From the NCBI RefSeq assembly GCF_900182575.1, contig NZ_FXSZ01000003.1, positions 248,001 through 312,000 on the forward strand: a DNA stretch of 64,000 nucleotides, written 5' to 3'. A model generated the notes under the pieces. That model made no database searches. It saw nothing but the letters and a program-made list of their open reading frames with translations, and was not told where the DNA came from. Within the stretch, counting starts at the first letter, position 1. Every line of letters starts with the position of its first letter. Positions 8,933 through 18,650 of this stretch are shown here, piece after piece. The position numbers and the translations under genes are program-made. The DNA is from Solitalea koreensis (lineage in GTDB: Bacteria; Bacteroidota; Bacteroidia; Sphingobacteriales; Sphingobacteriaceae).

Positions 8933-9652
8933 CTATTTTGAACTCAATTCGGAGTGGTAGAAAATTAATTCTTCCCAGCGTTTTTCAACTACGTCTGCAA
9001 ACTTTTGAGTAAATGAATCAAAAGAACCTGCTCCGTATAATGCATTGTATCTTTCCGGAAGCGGTTTTCGATATCCTTCGGCCATTTCTTTTAAACCATT
9101 TTTCATACGGTATACAATAGTAAACGAAGGTTCGCCTGAAGAGGCGGATTCATATACAGCAACACTTTCATTGCTTGCCTCCCAAACCTTTTTCATGTTT
9201 TTTATCATCTCCACAAGTTGAGCGTACTTGCCGGGTTTAGGATAGAGATGCAATAATGAAACTTTATCAGTATAATCAGTAAGGCCGGCAGTACTTAATT
9301 CAGCCTTATATTCTCCAAAACCTGAAGTGCCACGGTCGGTAAGTAATGGGGCAATGTTTTTGTTCCAGTCGTTGTTATGTTCGGCACTAATATTACCACG
9401 GCCGTCAATGGCTTCCCAACTGCTTGGCCCTTCCACAATATTATATCCACCGGCATCCGGCCCTGTTTCAATGCTGTAGATTCTCCATCGCCAGTCACCC
9501 GTGTGATACTTCTGAGCGTGAATGGCGACTGCCTTTTCAAATTCGGCTACCTTGTCTGCTTTGGGGAAAACCCGGGTTGCATTAACCACAGTCTTTGTCT
9601 GACTCATTCCTAATACGGGAACAAAGAACAGGAATAAAAAAAACTTTTTCAT
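8933..9652 (-). CDS. Secreted protein with two predicted ferredoxin-like (dimeric alpha-beta barrel) halves
   Basis: A 239-residue protein with signal peptide (1-18, ending GMSQ). The mature part seems to be made of two similar halves, about 22-120 and 125-235. Each opens with a short strand followed by a helix containing a KxxEFEK- or KxxQLVEM-like pattern, as in antibiotic-monooxygenase-type dimeric alpha-beta barrels. I infer the fold from this pattern only. It is a single-gene unit with its own terminator; its role is unknown. Confidence 0.6.
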   Translation of the reverse strand: MKKFFLFLFFVPVLGMSQTKTVVNATRVFPKADKVAEFEKAVAIHAQKYHTGDWRWRIYSIETGPDAGGYNIVEGPSSWEAIDGRGNISAEHNNDWNKNIAPLLTDRGTSGFGEYKAELSTAGLTDYTDKVSLLHLYPKPGKYAQLVEMIKNMKKVWEASNESVAVYESASSGEPSFTIVYRMKNGLKEMAEGYRKPLPERYNALYGAGSFDSFTQKFADVVEKRWEELIFYHSELSSK

Positions 9653-9764
9653 CTGAAGATTAATAGGTTAAATAGATTAGGTGAAAATGTAGGTAATTGA
9701 TTGAAAGATAGAAAGTTAAACAAAAATTAGGAATGAATAATAACAAATATTTAAAAAAATAATA

Positions 9765-9795
9765 TTGTTAACCAGCCTGTTGTTTGCTAATTTTA
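9765..9795 (+). promoter_or_regulatory. Candidate promoter for the PEBP gene
   Basis: TTG at 9765-9767 and TAATTTTA at 9788-9795 are separated by 20 bases. The -7 element matches TAnnTTTG in seven of eight positions, and the start codon lies 28 bases further on. Confidence 0.35.
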
Positions 9796-9823
9796 GAAAG
9801 CAACTTTTTTAAATTTAAAATCG

Positions 9824-10282
9824 ATGGCCGACTATGGTAAAGCAAGGCTCGCGGTTTCGAGTACGGCGTTTGATTCAAATGAAGTTATTCCGGTGCAATA
9901 CACTTGTGATGGCAGTAATATAAATCCCTCTCTGCAAATTCATGACATCCCTGAACAAGCTCAGAGTTTGGTGTTGGTTGTAGATGATCCCGATGCGCCA
10001 ATGGGAACCTGGGACCATTGGTTAGTATGGAATATTGAACCAACATCGGAAATTAAAGAAAACTCGACTCCCGGTATTGAAGGGATCAATAGTTTCGAAC
10101 AACATCAGTATGGAGGCCCGTGTCCTCCATCAGGTACGCATCGTTATTTTTTTAAGGTCTATGCCTTGGATCAGATGATAAAATTAAAAGCAGATTCCAG
10201 AAAACATGAATTGCTTGTAGCTATTGATAATCATATTATTGCTTATGGTGAATTGATAGGGAAGTATGCCAGAATACATTGA
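9824..10282 (+). CDS. YbhB/YbcL-type phosphatidylethanolamine-binding (Raf-kinase-inhibitor-like) protein
   Basis: A 152-residue PEBP-family protein without signal peptide. It shows the two family signatures: DPDAPMGTWDHWLVWN at about 56-71 and YGGPCPPSGTHRYFFKVYALD-type residues at about 102-122 (PPSGTHRY core), which line the anion-binding pocket. Bacterial members are small cytoplasmic proteins of uncertain role. It stands alone with a promoter-like motif upstream. Confidence 0.93.
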   Translation: MADYGKARLAVSSTAFDSNEVIPVQYTCDGSNINPSLQIHDIPEQAQSLVLVVDDPDAPMGTWDHWLVWNIEPTSEIKENSTPGIEGINSFEQHQYGGPCPPSGTHRYFFKVYALDQMIKLKADSRKHELLVAIDNHIIAYGELIGKYARIH

Positions 10283-10384
10283 ATGTTTGAATTGTGTATT
10301 GGGGTATTCTGTTGATTATGAATTGATTAATTTGTAATTTTCAATAATAAAAAGGAGCTGAGTACATTGTTTATTAGAATCAAA

Positions 10385-10391
10385 AAGGAGG
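10385..10391 (+). promoter_or_regulatory. Strong Shine-Dalgarno sequence
   Basis: AAGGAGG lies six bases before the ATG at 10398. Most genes in this window have no such purine-rich site, as is usual in Bacteroidota, so this one stands out and fixes the start of the following gene. Confidence 0.6.
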
Positions 10392-10397
10392 ATTATT

Positions 10398-10859
10398 ATG
10401 CTTAACAAAAAATTACAGGACTTCCTGGATAGTCAGCATGTTAATTATTCAGTGATTAATCATCTTTCAACTTCAACTGCTCAAAGAACAGCTGCAGCAG
10501 CTCATATTCCAGGGAAAGAGATGGCAAAAACCGTAATGGTGAAAACTGACGATAAAATGGCGATGGCGGTTTTGCCTGCCAATAACAACATTAATTTGGC
10601 TCAATTAAAGGAAGTTACGGGAGCCGAGAATGTTTCAATAGTGAGTGAAGGGGAATTTAGAAATTTGTTTCCTGATTGCGAAGTTGGAGCAATGCCTCCA
10701 TTTGGTAATTTGTACGGAATGAACGTCTATGTAGAGGAAAGCTTAAGCGCCAATGAACCGATTGCATTTAATGGAGGCTCGCATCGAGAATTGGTTCAGA
10801 TGCCTTATAAAGCTTTTGAACAATTAGTACATCCTACCGTGTCAAAATTTTGCAGGTAA
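10398..10859 (+). CDS. YbaK/ProX-type aminoacyl-tRNA deacylase
   Basis: A 153-residue protein of the YbaK/aminoacyl-tRNA deacylase family, which hydrolyses mischarged tRNAs in trans. The family core is visible: a conserved Lys in AKTVMVK (about 54-59), then AVLPANNNIN, and the FPDCEVGAMPPFG loop at about 94-106. The ending NGGSHRELVQM is also typical. The tRNA specificity cannot be read from sequence. It is monocistronic and has an unusually good Shine-Dalgarno site. Confidence 0.88.
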   Translation: MLNKKLQDFLDSQHVNYSVINHLSTSTAQRTAAAAHIPGKEMAKTVMVKTDDKMAMAVLPANNNINLAQLKEVTGAENVSIVSEGEFRNLFPDCEVGAMPPFGNLYGMNVYVEESLSANEPIAFNGGSHRELVQMPYKAFEQLVHPTVSKFCR

Positions 10860-11013
10860 TGAAGTAGCTGGTGTACCTAACCAGCTACTGATTGCTTTAA
10901 CATTTATTTACGCCAAAAAGACGTTGTATGAATTAAGGCGTCATTGGAAAAATCTGTTAATGCCCTATACTTCTTTTAGGTAATTAGGTTGATTAATATT
11001 TAAACTAACTAAT

Positions 11014-12426
11014 ATGTCTTCGTCAGTAAGAGTGGAACACGATTTTCTTGGAGAAAAGGAAATCTCAAATGAGTTTTATTATGGAGTACAAACCCTTAGG
11101 GCACTTGAGAATTTTAATATTACCGGAATTCCGATTTCCAAAGAGCCGTTGTTTATTCAGGCATTTGGATATGTAAAAAAAGCGGCAGCACTGGCCAATC
11201 GTGATGCCGGAGTATTGGATGCTAAAGTTGCCAAAGCCATTGTTTTTGCTTGTGATAAATTAATTGCAGGGGAGTATACTGATCAGTTTGTTTCTGACCT
11301 GATCCAAGGAGGGGCCGGAACATCATGCAATATGAACGCCAATGAGGTGATTGCCAATATTGGATTGGAGTATATGGGGCATAAAAAAGGGGAGTATCAA
11401 TACCTGCACCCCAATAACCATGTAAATTGCTCGCAATCTACCAATGATGCTTATCCATCGGCTTTCCGCATTGCTCTTTATAAGAAAATTGATATTTATG
11501 TTAAAGCACTGGAGGCATTGCAAATTTCCTTTTCAAAAAAGAGCGACGAATTTAAAGAAGTGCTAAAAATGGGGCGTACTCAACTGCAGGATGCAGTGCC
11601 TATGACCTTGGGCGATGAATTTCATGGATGGGCAACAACCATTGGTGAAGATATTCAGCGGATGCGCGAATCTCAGAAATTGGTTTGCGAGTGTAATATG
11701 GGAGCAACTGCTATTGGTACCAGAATTAATGCGCCTGAAGGATATCCTGAGCTATGCACAAAATACCTTGCTGAGATTTCAGGCATTCCAATCACATTAG
11801 CAGAAGATTTGATTGAAGCTACTTCTGATACAGGAGCCTATGTGCAAATATCAGGAACATTAAAACGGAGTGTGATTAAAATTTCAAAAATTTGCAATGA
11901 TTTGCGGTTGTTGTCTTCTGGTCCGCGTGCAGGTTTAAATGAAATCAACTTGCCTAAAATGCAACCGGGTTCATCCATTATGCCAGGTAAAGTGAATCCT
12001 GTTATTCCTGAAATGGTAAATCAAACAGCCTATTATGTAATTGGGGCCGATGTAACCATAACCATGGCTGCCGAAGCTGGCCAACTTCAGTTGAACGTAA
12101 TGGAGCCTGTAATCGCTTTTAGTTTGTTTTCTGCGCTTGAATACATGACTAATGCCATTCAGACACTTGTTTCCAAATGCATCAACGGAATTACAGCTAA
12201 TGTTGATGTTTGCAAAAATCTGGTAATGAATAGCATTGGCATTGTAACGGCACTTAATCCAATTCTGGGTTATGAAGAATCAGCATCAGTTGCCAAAGAA
12301 GCGCTGAACTCGGGTAAATCGGTACATGATATTGTTGTGAAAGAACGTAAACTGATTACTCAGCAGAAATGGGATGAAATTTACAGTATTGAAAATATGA
12401 TCCATCCTAAATTTATTAATGAATAA
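11014..12426 (+). CDS. aspA: Aspartate ammonia-lyase
   Basis: Converts aspartate to fumarate and ammonia. At 470 residues it has normal length. The fumarase/aspartase signature GSSIMPGKVNP is at 319-329, with the catalytic serine expected at Ser321 on the mobile loop. The N-terminal RVEHDFLGEKEISNEFYYG pattern points to aspartase rather than class II fumarase. It is followed by a DcaP-like porin and sdhCAB, so the fumarate it produces is next to the enzyme that interconverts fumarate and succinate. Confidence 0.95.
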   Translation: MSSSVRVEHDFLGEKEISNEFYYGVQTLRALENFNITGIPISKEPLFIQAFGYVKKAAALANRDAGVLDAKVAKAIVFACDKLIAGEYTDQFVSDLIQGGAGTSCNMNANEVIANIGLEYMGHKKGEYQYLHPNNHVNCSQSTNDAYPSAFRIALYKKIDIYVKALEALQISFSKKSDEFKEVLKMGRTQLQDAVPMTLGDEFHGWATTIGEDIQRMRESQKLVCECNMGATAIGTRINAPEGYPELCTKYLAEISGIPITLAEDLIEATSDTGAYVQISGTLKRSVIKISKICNDLRLLSSGPRAGLNEINLPKMQPGSSIMPGKVNPVIPEMVNQTAYYVIGADVTITMAAEAGQLQLNVMEPVIAFSLFSALEYMTNAIQTLVSKCINGITANVDVCKNLVMNSIGIVTALNPILGYEESASVAKEALNSGKSVHDIVVKERKLITQQKWDEIYSIENMIHPKFINE

Positions 12427-12460
12427 GTTTTTTAAGCCTAAGCTAATTATATTGAAAATT

Positions 12461-12498
12461 CTGCTGTCAGCTTTTTAGACTGGATCAGCAGGCTTTTA
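12461..12498 (+). terminator. Possible terminator after aspA
   Basis: CTGCTG(N)CAG at 12461-12470 pairs, with a small bulge, with the complementary arm at 12480-12491, followed by a pyrimidine-rich run. The stem is imperfect. Confidence 0.4.
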
Positions 12499-12627
12499 TC
12501 TTCCTTTAAAAGATGAAGTGTCGGGGTGTGTAACCGTACTCTCGTTACATTCGAAAAAGATTATTTTTTAACACACCTCACGTTTTATTTTATCTGGCAA
12601 TTTTATTTACACCTTAAAATGATTGCT

Positions 12628-13836
12628 ATGAAATTGAAAGCTTTACTCTTACTAGTTTTTCTAATCAATACCATCTCTTCATTTGCACAAGATGATTCGA
12701 GCAAAGTAAAGTTTGAGATTTACGGATTTGCGATGACCGATATGGGTTATGATTTTAAACAAATTAATCCCAATTACTTTGATGTTTTACGGGTTACAAG
12801 GCTTCCATCTTATAAAAACCAGTTTGCCCCGGATGGGAAGGTGTATTTCGGTGTTCGGCAAACAACTTTTGGTATAAAGGGGACTACGGCAACACCTGTC
12901 GGTGAGTTGAAAACTAAATTTGAATTTGACCTTTTTGGAGTAGGTGTTAATGAAGGACAAACAACAATACATCTTAGGGATGCCTATGGCGAATTGGGTA
13001 AATGGCTTGTTGGGCAGGCCATTTCTCCATTTACTGACGGGCAAATATACCCAAATATTGTTGAGTACTGGGGCCCCACAGGAATGGTATTCTTCCGTAA
13101 TATACAGTTAAGATTTGCCCCTCTTCAGGGGGCTAACGAAGTATTCATTGCCCTGGAGCGTCCGGGTGCCAGTGGTGATCAGGGGATTTATGAAGACCGT
13201 ATCGAATTGGATAGTATTAAAACCCATCTTCCTCTTCCTGATTTTTCAGCGCATTACAAGAGAGCCGGCAATTGGGGGCATGTTCAGTTGGCCGGTATCT
13301 TACGGTCAATTAAATGGAAGGACATACATACCACTGGCGGATATGATAACAGTGGCAGTGTGGTGGGTTGGGGAACATACCTCAGTACTGTGCTCAGCTT
13401 GGGTAAAAGTGATCTTTTTAGAGGTGCATTTGCTTATGGAGAAGGAGTGGAGAACTATATGAATGATGCTCCGATTGATGTAGGTGCAATAGCCAATCCA
13501 GGAAATGCGGCTAAGCCATTTGATGGAAGGGCTTTACCTGTTACGGGTATTGTAGCGTTTTTTGAGCATAAATGGAATGATAAGTTTAGCACTACCATCG
13601 GTTATTCAAGTACTCATATAGAGAATTCGGAGGGGGGATCGCCTTCTGCCTACAAGAACGGGCAATATGCGATTGCAAACGTTGTAAGTACTCCTTTTAA
13701 AAATATGATGGTTGCTGCTGAATTACAATGGGGTAAACGCGAAAACTTCAACGATGGTTTCAGTTCTGAAGATGTAAAATTTCAAGTCTCATTTAGGTAC
13801 AATTTCTCACACACTTTTTATTTCGACAAAAAATAG
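12628..13836 (+). CDS. DcaP-like outer-membrane porin
   Basis: A beta-barrel porin of the DcaP type; characterised members form trimers that take up dicarboxylates. The start at 12628 gives a clean signal peptide (MKLKALLLL...SSFAQ); the ATG at 12619 is equally possible, while starts further upstream add a non-signal segment. The mature protein opens with FEIYGFAMTDMGYDF, the usual first strand of these porins, and ends with a short aromatic-rich strand YNFSHTFYF. Its position between aspartase and succinate dehydrogenase fits a C4-dicarboxylate substrate, but this is inference from context. Confidence 0.82.
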   Translation: MKLKALLLLVFLINTISSFAQDDSSKVKFEIYGFAMTDMGYDFKQINPNYFDVLRVTRLPSYKNQFAPDGKVYFGVRQTTFGIKGTTATPVGELKTKFEFDLFGVGVNEGQTTIHLRDAYGELGKWLVGQAISPFTDGQIYPNIVEYWGPTGMVFFRNIQLRFAPLQGANEVFIALERPGASGDQGIYEDRIELDSIKTHLPLPDFSAHYKRAGNWGHVQLAGILRSIKWKDIHTTGGYDNSGSVVGWGTYLSTVLSLGKSDLFRGAFAYGEGVENYMNDAPIDVGAIANPGNAAKPFDGRALPVTGIVAFFEHKWNDKFSTTIGYSSTHIENSEGGSPSAYKNGQYAIANVVSTPFKNMMVAAELQWGKRENFNDGFSSEDVKFQVSFRYNFSHTFYFDKK

Positions 13837-13949
13837 AATTTTTTTATGAGTTCGGTAGGTGTTATTTGTCAAGGTCTCTAAGTTCCATAACTTAAAGGAT
13901 AGAATTAATCTAAATAGGATTCTCTGTACCTCCGCTTTTAATTTTTAGA

Positions 13950-13957
13950 TACATTTG
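13950..13957 (+). promoter_or_regulatory. Candidate -7 element of the sdhCAB promoter
   Basis: TACATTTG matches TAnnTTTG exactly and lies 24 bases before the sdhC start. No convincing -33 element is visible. Confidence 0.45.
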
Positions 13958-13981
13958 CGTAAAAATTAAGTTTCTATAAAA

Positions 13982-14668
13982 ATGAGTGGATCTTCTTCTT
14001 TCTTCACATCATCATTAGGACGAAAATATGTTATGGGAATTACCGGTATTTTTCTCATCACATTCCTAATCGTTCACGCAGGTATTAACGCCCTGATCTT
14101 TATTGATAATACCGGAGCCTTATTCAACTCCGCGGCTCATTTTATGGCAACCAACTGGGTAATCCGCAGTATGGAGTTGGTCTTGTTTTTAGGAATAATC
14201 TTACACATTGTTCAAGCAGTAATATTAACCCGTCAAAACAAACAGGCTCGCCCTCAGGAGTATGCTTACGCTAATGCCAATGCTAATAGCCTATGGTATT
14301 CACGTTCAATGGGTTTGTTAGGAACGTTAATTTTGATCTTCTTAATCATTCACTTAGGACATTTTTGGGTAAAAGCTCGTTTTGGTATTCCAGAAGGGAT
14401 TCCAGAAGGGATGAACGGAGAGCACGATATGTTCTTTGAAATGAAAGAGGTATTCAGCAATTTATGGGTAGTTGTCGTTTACGTGTTGGCGATGGTTTCA
14501 TTAGCCTACCACTTATTACACGGTTTTCAAAGTTCATTCCAATCGCTTGGCTTAAATCATCACAAGTATACTCCGGCTATTAAAAAAATCGGAATCTGGT
14601 ATTCAATCGTCATTTCGGTGGTTTTCGCATTGATGCCTTTGTATGTATACTTTTTTCTTAAAAACTAA
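13982..14668 (+). CDS. sdhC: Succinate dehydrogenase cytochrome b subunit
   Basis: Membrane anchor that binds haem and passes electrons from the SdhB clusters to menaquinone. The 228-residue single-polypeptide form with five predicted membrane segments (about 20-40, 60-82, 107-130, 155-178, 203-224) is the type found in Bacteroidota and in Bacillus/Wolinella enzymes. Candidate haem histidines include His32 (IVHAG) and those in IVHILHIVQ-like, LIIHLGH and YHLLHGF contexts. A perfect 12-bp tandem duplication at 14387-14410 repeats the residues IPEG. First gene of sdhCAB. Confidence 0.94.
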   Translation: MSGSSSFFTSSLGRKYVMGITGIFLITFLIVHAGINALIFIDNTGALFNSAAHFMATNWVIRSMELVLFLGIILHIVQAVILTRQNKQARPQEYAYANANANSLWYSRSMGLLGTLILIFLIIHLGHFWVKARFGIPEGIPEGMNGEHDMFFEMKEVFSNLWVVVVYVLAMVSLAYHLLHGFQSSFQSLGLNHHKYTPAIKKIGIWYSIVISVVFALMPLYVYFFLKN

Positions 14669-14689
14669 TAGCATAATCAGCTTTTAAAT

Positions 14690-16666
<1,977 letters not shown>

Positions 16667-16670
16667 AAAT

Positions 16671-16821
16671 AAGAGTAAAGAATCAGGAGTCAAGATACTT
16701 TTCTCTTGATTCTTGATTCTGAATATAAAATAGACATTGGAAAAGATCAAGATTTAAGATTCGTTCTTATCTTGTCTCTTACCTCTTGATTCTTGTATCT
16801 CAACAAAAACAACTCAAAATC
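16671..16821. repeat. Double heptanucleotide-periodic palindromic element between sdhA and sdhB
   Basis: Nearly the whole gap has a 7-nt period. The first unit is a 17-bp stem (16679-16695 with 16704-16720, two G-T pairs, 8-base loop) whose right arm repeats TTGATTC at 16706 and 16713. The second unit has AAGAT at 16742, 16749 and 16756, then TCTT at 16770, 16777, 16784 and 16791 and TCTC at 16798, always 7 apart. It ends shortly before the sdhB ATG. No coding potential is seen. Confidence 0.8.
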
Positions 16822-17574
16822 ATGAGTGGAAATATGAACCTGACGTTAAAAGTATGGCGTCAAAAAAACGGCAACGATAAAGGACAATTAGTAAACTATC
16901 CGGTTAAGGATGTTTCACCTGACATGTCATTCCTTGAAATGTTCGACGTATTAAACGAAGAGCTAGTTCAAAAAGGAGACGAGCCTATTGCATTCGATCA
17001 CGACTGTCGCGAAGGTATTTGCGGTGCTTGTTCAATGTTTATTGATGGCCGTCCACATGGTCCTAAAGAAGGTATTACTACTTGCCAGCTTCACATGCGT
17101 TCGTTCAAAGATGGCGATACCATTGTGGTTGAACCTTGGAGAGCAAAAGCTTTCCCTGTAGTTAAAGACCTTGTGGTTGATCGTTCTGCATTCGATCGTA
17201 TCATGGCTTCTGGAGGCTTTGTTTCGGTAAATACCGGAAATGCTCAGGATGCAAACAATATCCTTGTTTCAAAAGTAGATGCTGATCAGGCATTTGAAGC
17301 AGCTGCATGTATCGGCTGTGGTGCTTGCGTTGCAACATGTAAAAATGCATCAGCAATGCTATTCGTCTCAGCAAAAGTATCTCAATTGGCACTATTGCCA
17401 CAGGGACAACCAGAGCGCATGGCACGTGTTGAAAACATGGTTGCTCAAATGGATAAAGAAGGTTTTGGTAACTGTACCAATACCGGCGCTTGCGAAGTAG
17501 AATGCCCTAAAGGAATTTCTTTAGAAAACATCGCTCGCATGAACCGCGATTACCTTTCTGCTAGTTTAACCTAG
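16822..17574 (+). CDS. sdhB: Succinate dehydrogenase iron-sulfur subunit
   Basis: Carries the three clusters linking FAD to the membrane subunit. The ATG at 16822 was chosen because MSGNMNLTLKVWRQ begins the conserved domain; a start 36 bases upstream would lie inside the repeat. [2Fe-2S] ligands are Cys62, Cys67, Cys70 and Cys88. Cys163, Cys166, Cys169 and Cys173 (CIGCGACVATC) and Cys218, Cys224 and Cys228 supply the [4Fe-4S] and [3Fe-4S] clusters. Length is 250 residues. Last gene of sdhCAB, followed by a strong terminator. Confidence 0.96.
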   Translation: MSGNMNLTLKVWRQKNGNDKGQLVNYPVKDVSPDMSFLEMFDVLNEELVQKGDEPIAFDHDCREGICGACSMFIDGRPHGPKEGITTCQLHMRSFKDGDTIVVEPWRAKAFPVVKDLVVDRSAFDRIMASGGFVSVNTGNAQDANNILVSKVDADQAFEAAACIGCGACVATCKNASAMLFVSAKVSQLALLPQGQPERMARVENMVAQMDKEGFGNCTNTGACEVECPKGISLENIARMNRDYLSASLT

Positions 17575-17596
17575 TTTTTAGGTTAACTTTATAAAG

Positions 17597-17636
17597 AAAA
17601 CGGCCTTTCGAGAATATCGGAAGGCCGTTTTTATTA
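17597..17636 (+). terminator. Terminator of the sdhCAB operon
   Basis: A 14-bp stem with one mismatch (17597-17610 with 17618-17631, core CGGCCTT) and a T-run. Confidence 0.9.
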
Positions 17637-17709
17637 GCATCTTATATTCAACAGGAAAAACGCACGCTTTTTTTCTTAACTTATTGCATAAACATCTAAT
17701 TACTATTTT

Positions 17710-17955
17710 ATGAATGAGTCTGATTTTGACAAACTTGTTTCTTATACATTGCGAGTTGAACTTATTAATGGTAAAGTACTGTTCTATAGAATTGACACGA
17801 ACAATAAAATTTTCTTAATTAACAATTTGAGGGAAAGATCAGATGGAGATGATTCCTCAGATAAAAAACTTGCATTTCTAGAAACCTTCTTTGGGAAGAT
17901 CTTGCTGATGAAAACTTGGATGAAGAAAGTTAATATAGATTATATACACAATTAA
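17710..17955 (+). CDS. Small hypothetical protein
   Basis: An 81-residue open frame in the gap between sdhB and the MntA gene, on the same strand as both. It begins MNESDFDKLVSY, contains an acidic stretch (DGDDSSD at about 45-51) and has no membrane segment or signal peptide. I do not recognise it. It may be a cargo gene carried with the HepT/MntA pair, from which it is separated by 40 bases. Confidence 0.45.
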   Translation: MNESDFDKLVSYTLRVELINGKVLFYRIDTNNKIFLINNLRERSDGDDSSDKKLAFLETFFGKILLMKTWMKKVNIDYIHN

Positions 17956-17995
17956 CAAGTTTTGGGTTAATTCTAGAATATCTTATCTTTATGTT

Positions 17996-18289
17996 ATGAC
18001 ACTGACCCATCAGGATATTCATATAATTCAAAGCTATTTCATAGAGAAACCAGTGCTACGTGCTTTCCTTTTTGGATCATACTCCCGAAATGACGCATCT
18101 AATGATAGTGACGTTGATATTTTGATAGAGCTTGACTACTCTCAACACATAGGAATGGGTTTTGTTACTATGAAATTGGACCTTGAGGAAAAATTGCATA
18201 GAAAAATCGACCTTGTTTCCAGCAATGCTGTTTCTAAATACATTCTTCCTTTCATAAATGATGAAAAAAAGCTTATTTATGAAAGGTAA
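17996..18289 (+). CDS. mntA: MntA-type nucleotidyltransferase antitoxin
   Basis: A 97-residue minimal nucleotidyltransferase. In characterised pairs MntA AMPylates the HepT RNase to neutralise it. The active-site signature GSx10DxD is intact: Gly27-Ser28 and Asp39-Val-Asp41 (GSYSRND...SDVD), with a third acidic residue at Asp72 in KIDLV. The toxin gene overlaps its 3' end, the standard arrangement of the HEPN/MNT system. Confidence 0.88.
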   Translation: MTLTHQDIHIIQSYFIEKPVLRAFLFGSYSRNDASNDSDVDILIELDYSQHIGMGFVTMKLDLEEKLHRKIDLVSSNAVSKYILPFINDEKKLIYER

Positions 18290-18632
18290 ACTTGGTGACA
18301 AACAACGGTTGCTTCACATCGTTGATGCTATCATTGAAATTGAAAATTATACTGCCAACATTGACTTCGATACCTTCCTAAGAAATTCCATGATGCGTTT
18401 TGCTTCAATCAAACAAATAGAAATTATTGGTGAAGCTGCAAATCTTATCTCAGAAGACAGTAAAAATAAATTTACAGAGATTGAGTGGCGCCAAATCATA
18501 GGGATGAGGCATGTGTTAGTCCATGAATATTTCGGAGTGGACAATGGTCTAGTTTGGCAAATTATAATTAATGACATTCCTGCTCTCAAAGCGAAAATTG
18601 AGAATATTATTACATCAATTAATGATGAATAG
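18279..18632 (+). CDS. hepT: HepT-type HEPN ribonuclease toxin (DUF86)
   Basis: An all-helical HEPN-domain protein of the HepT family. The catalytic motif Rx4HxY is intact as Arg77, His82 and Tyr84 (RHVLVHEYF), counting from the start at 18279. An alternative ATG at 18258 adds seven residues; either start overlaps mntA (by 11 or 32 bases), consistent with translational coupling. With MntA it forms a complete toxin-antitoxin unit. It converges on the helicase gene at 18651 with only 18 bases between stops. Confidence 0.88.
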   Translation: MKGKLGDKQRLLHIVDAIIEIENYTANIDFDTFLRNSMMRFASIKQIEIIGEAANLISEDSKNKFTEIEWRQIIGMRHVLVHEYFGVDNGLVWQIIINDIPALKAKIENIITSINDE

Positions 18633-18650
18633 ACCCATTGACAGTACCTG

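Noticed and set aside
10368..10406. Possible 12-codon leader peptide starting at TTG and overlapping the YbaK-type start
   Set aside because: A purine-rich site precedes it, but the frame is very short, uses a rare start and has no regulatory hairpin; chance is a sufficient explanation.
12526..12627. N-terminal extension of the DcaP-like porin from a GTG start
   Set aside because: It would place about 34 residues before a perfect signal peptide; starts at 12619 or 12628 fit an exported porin.
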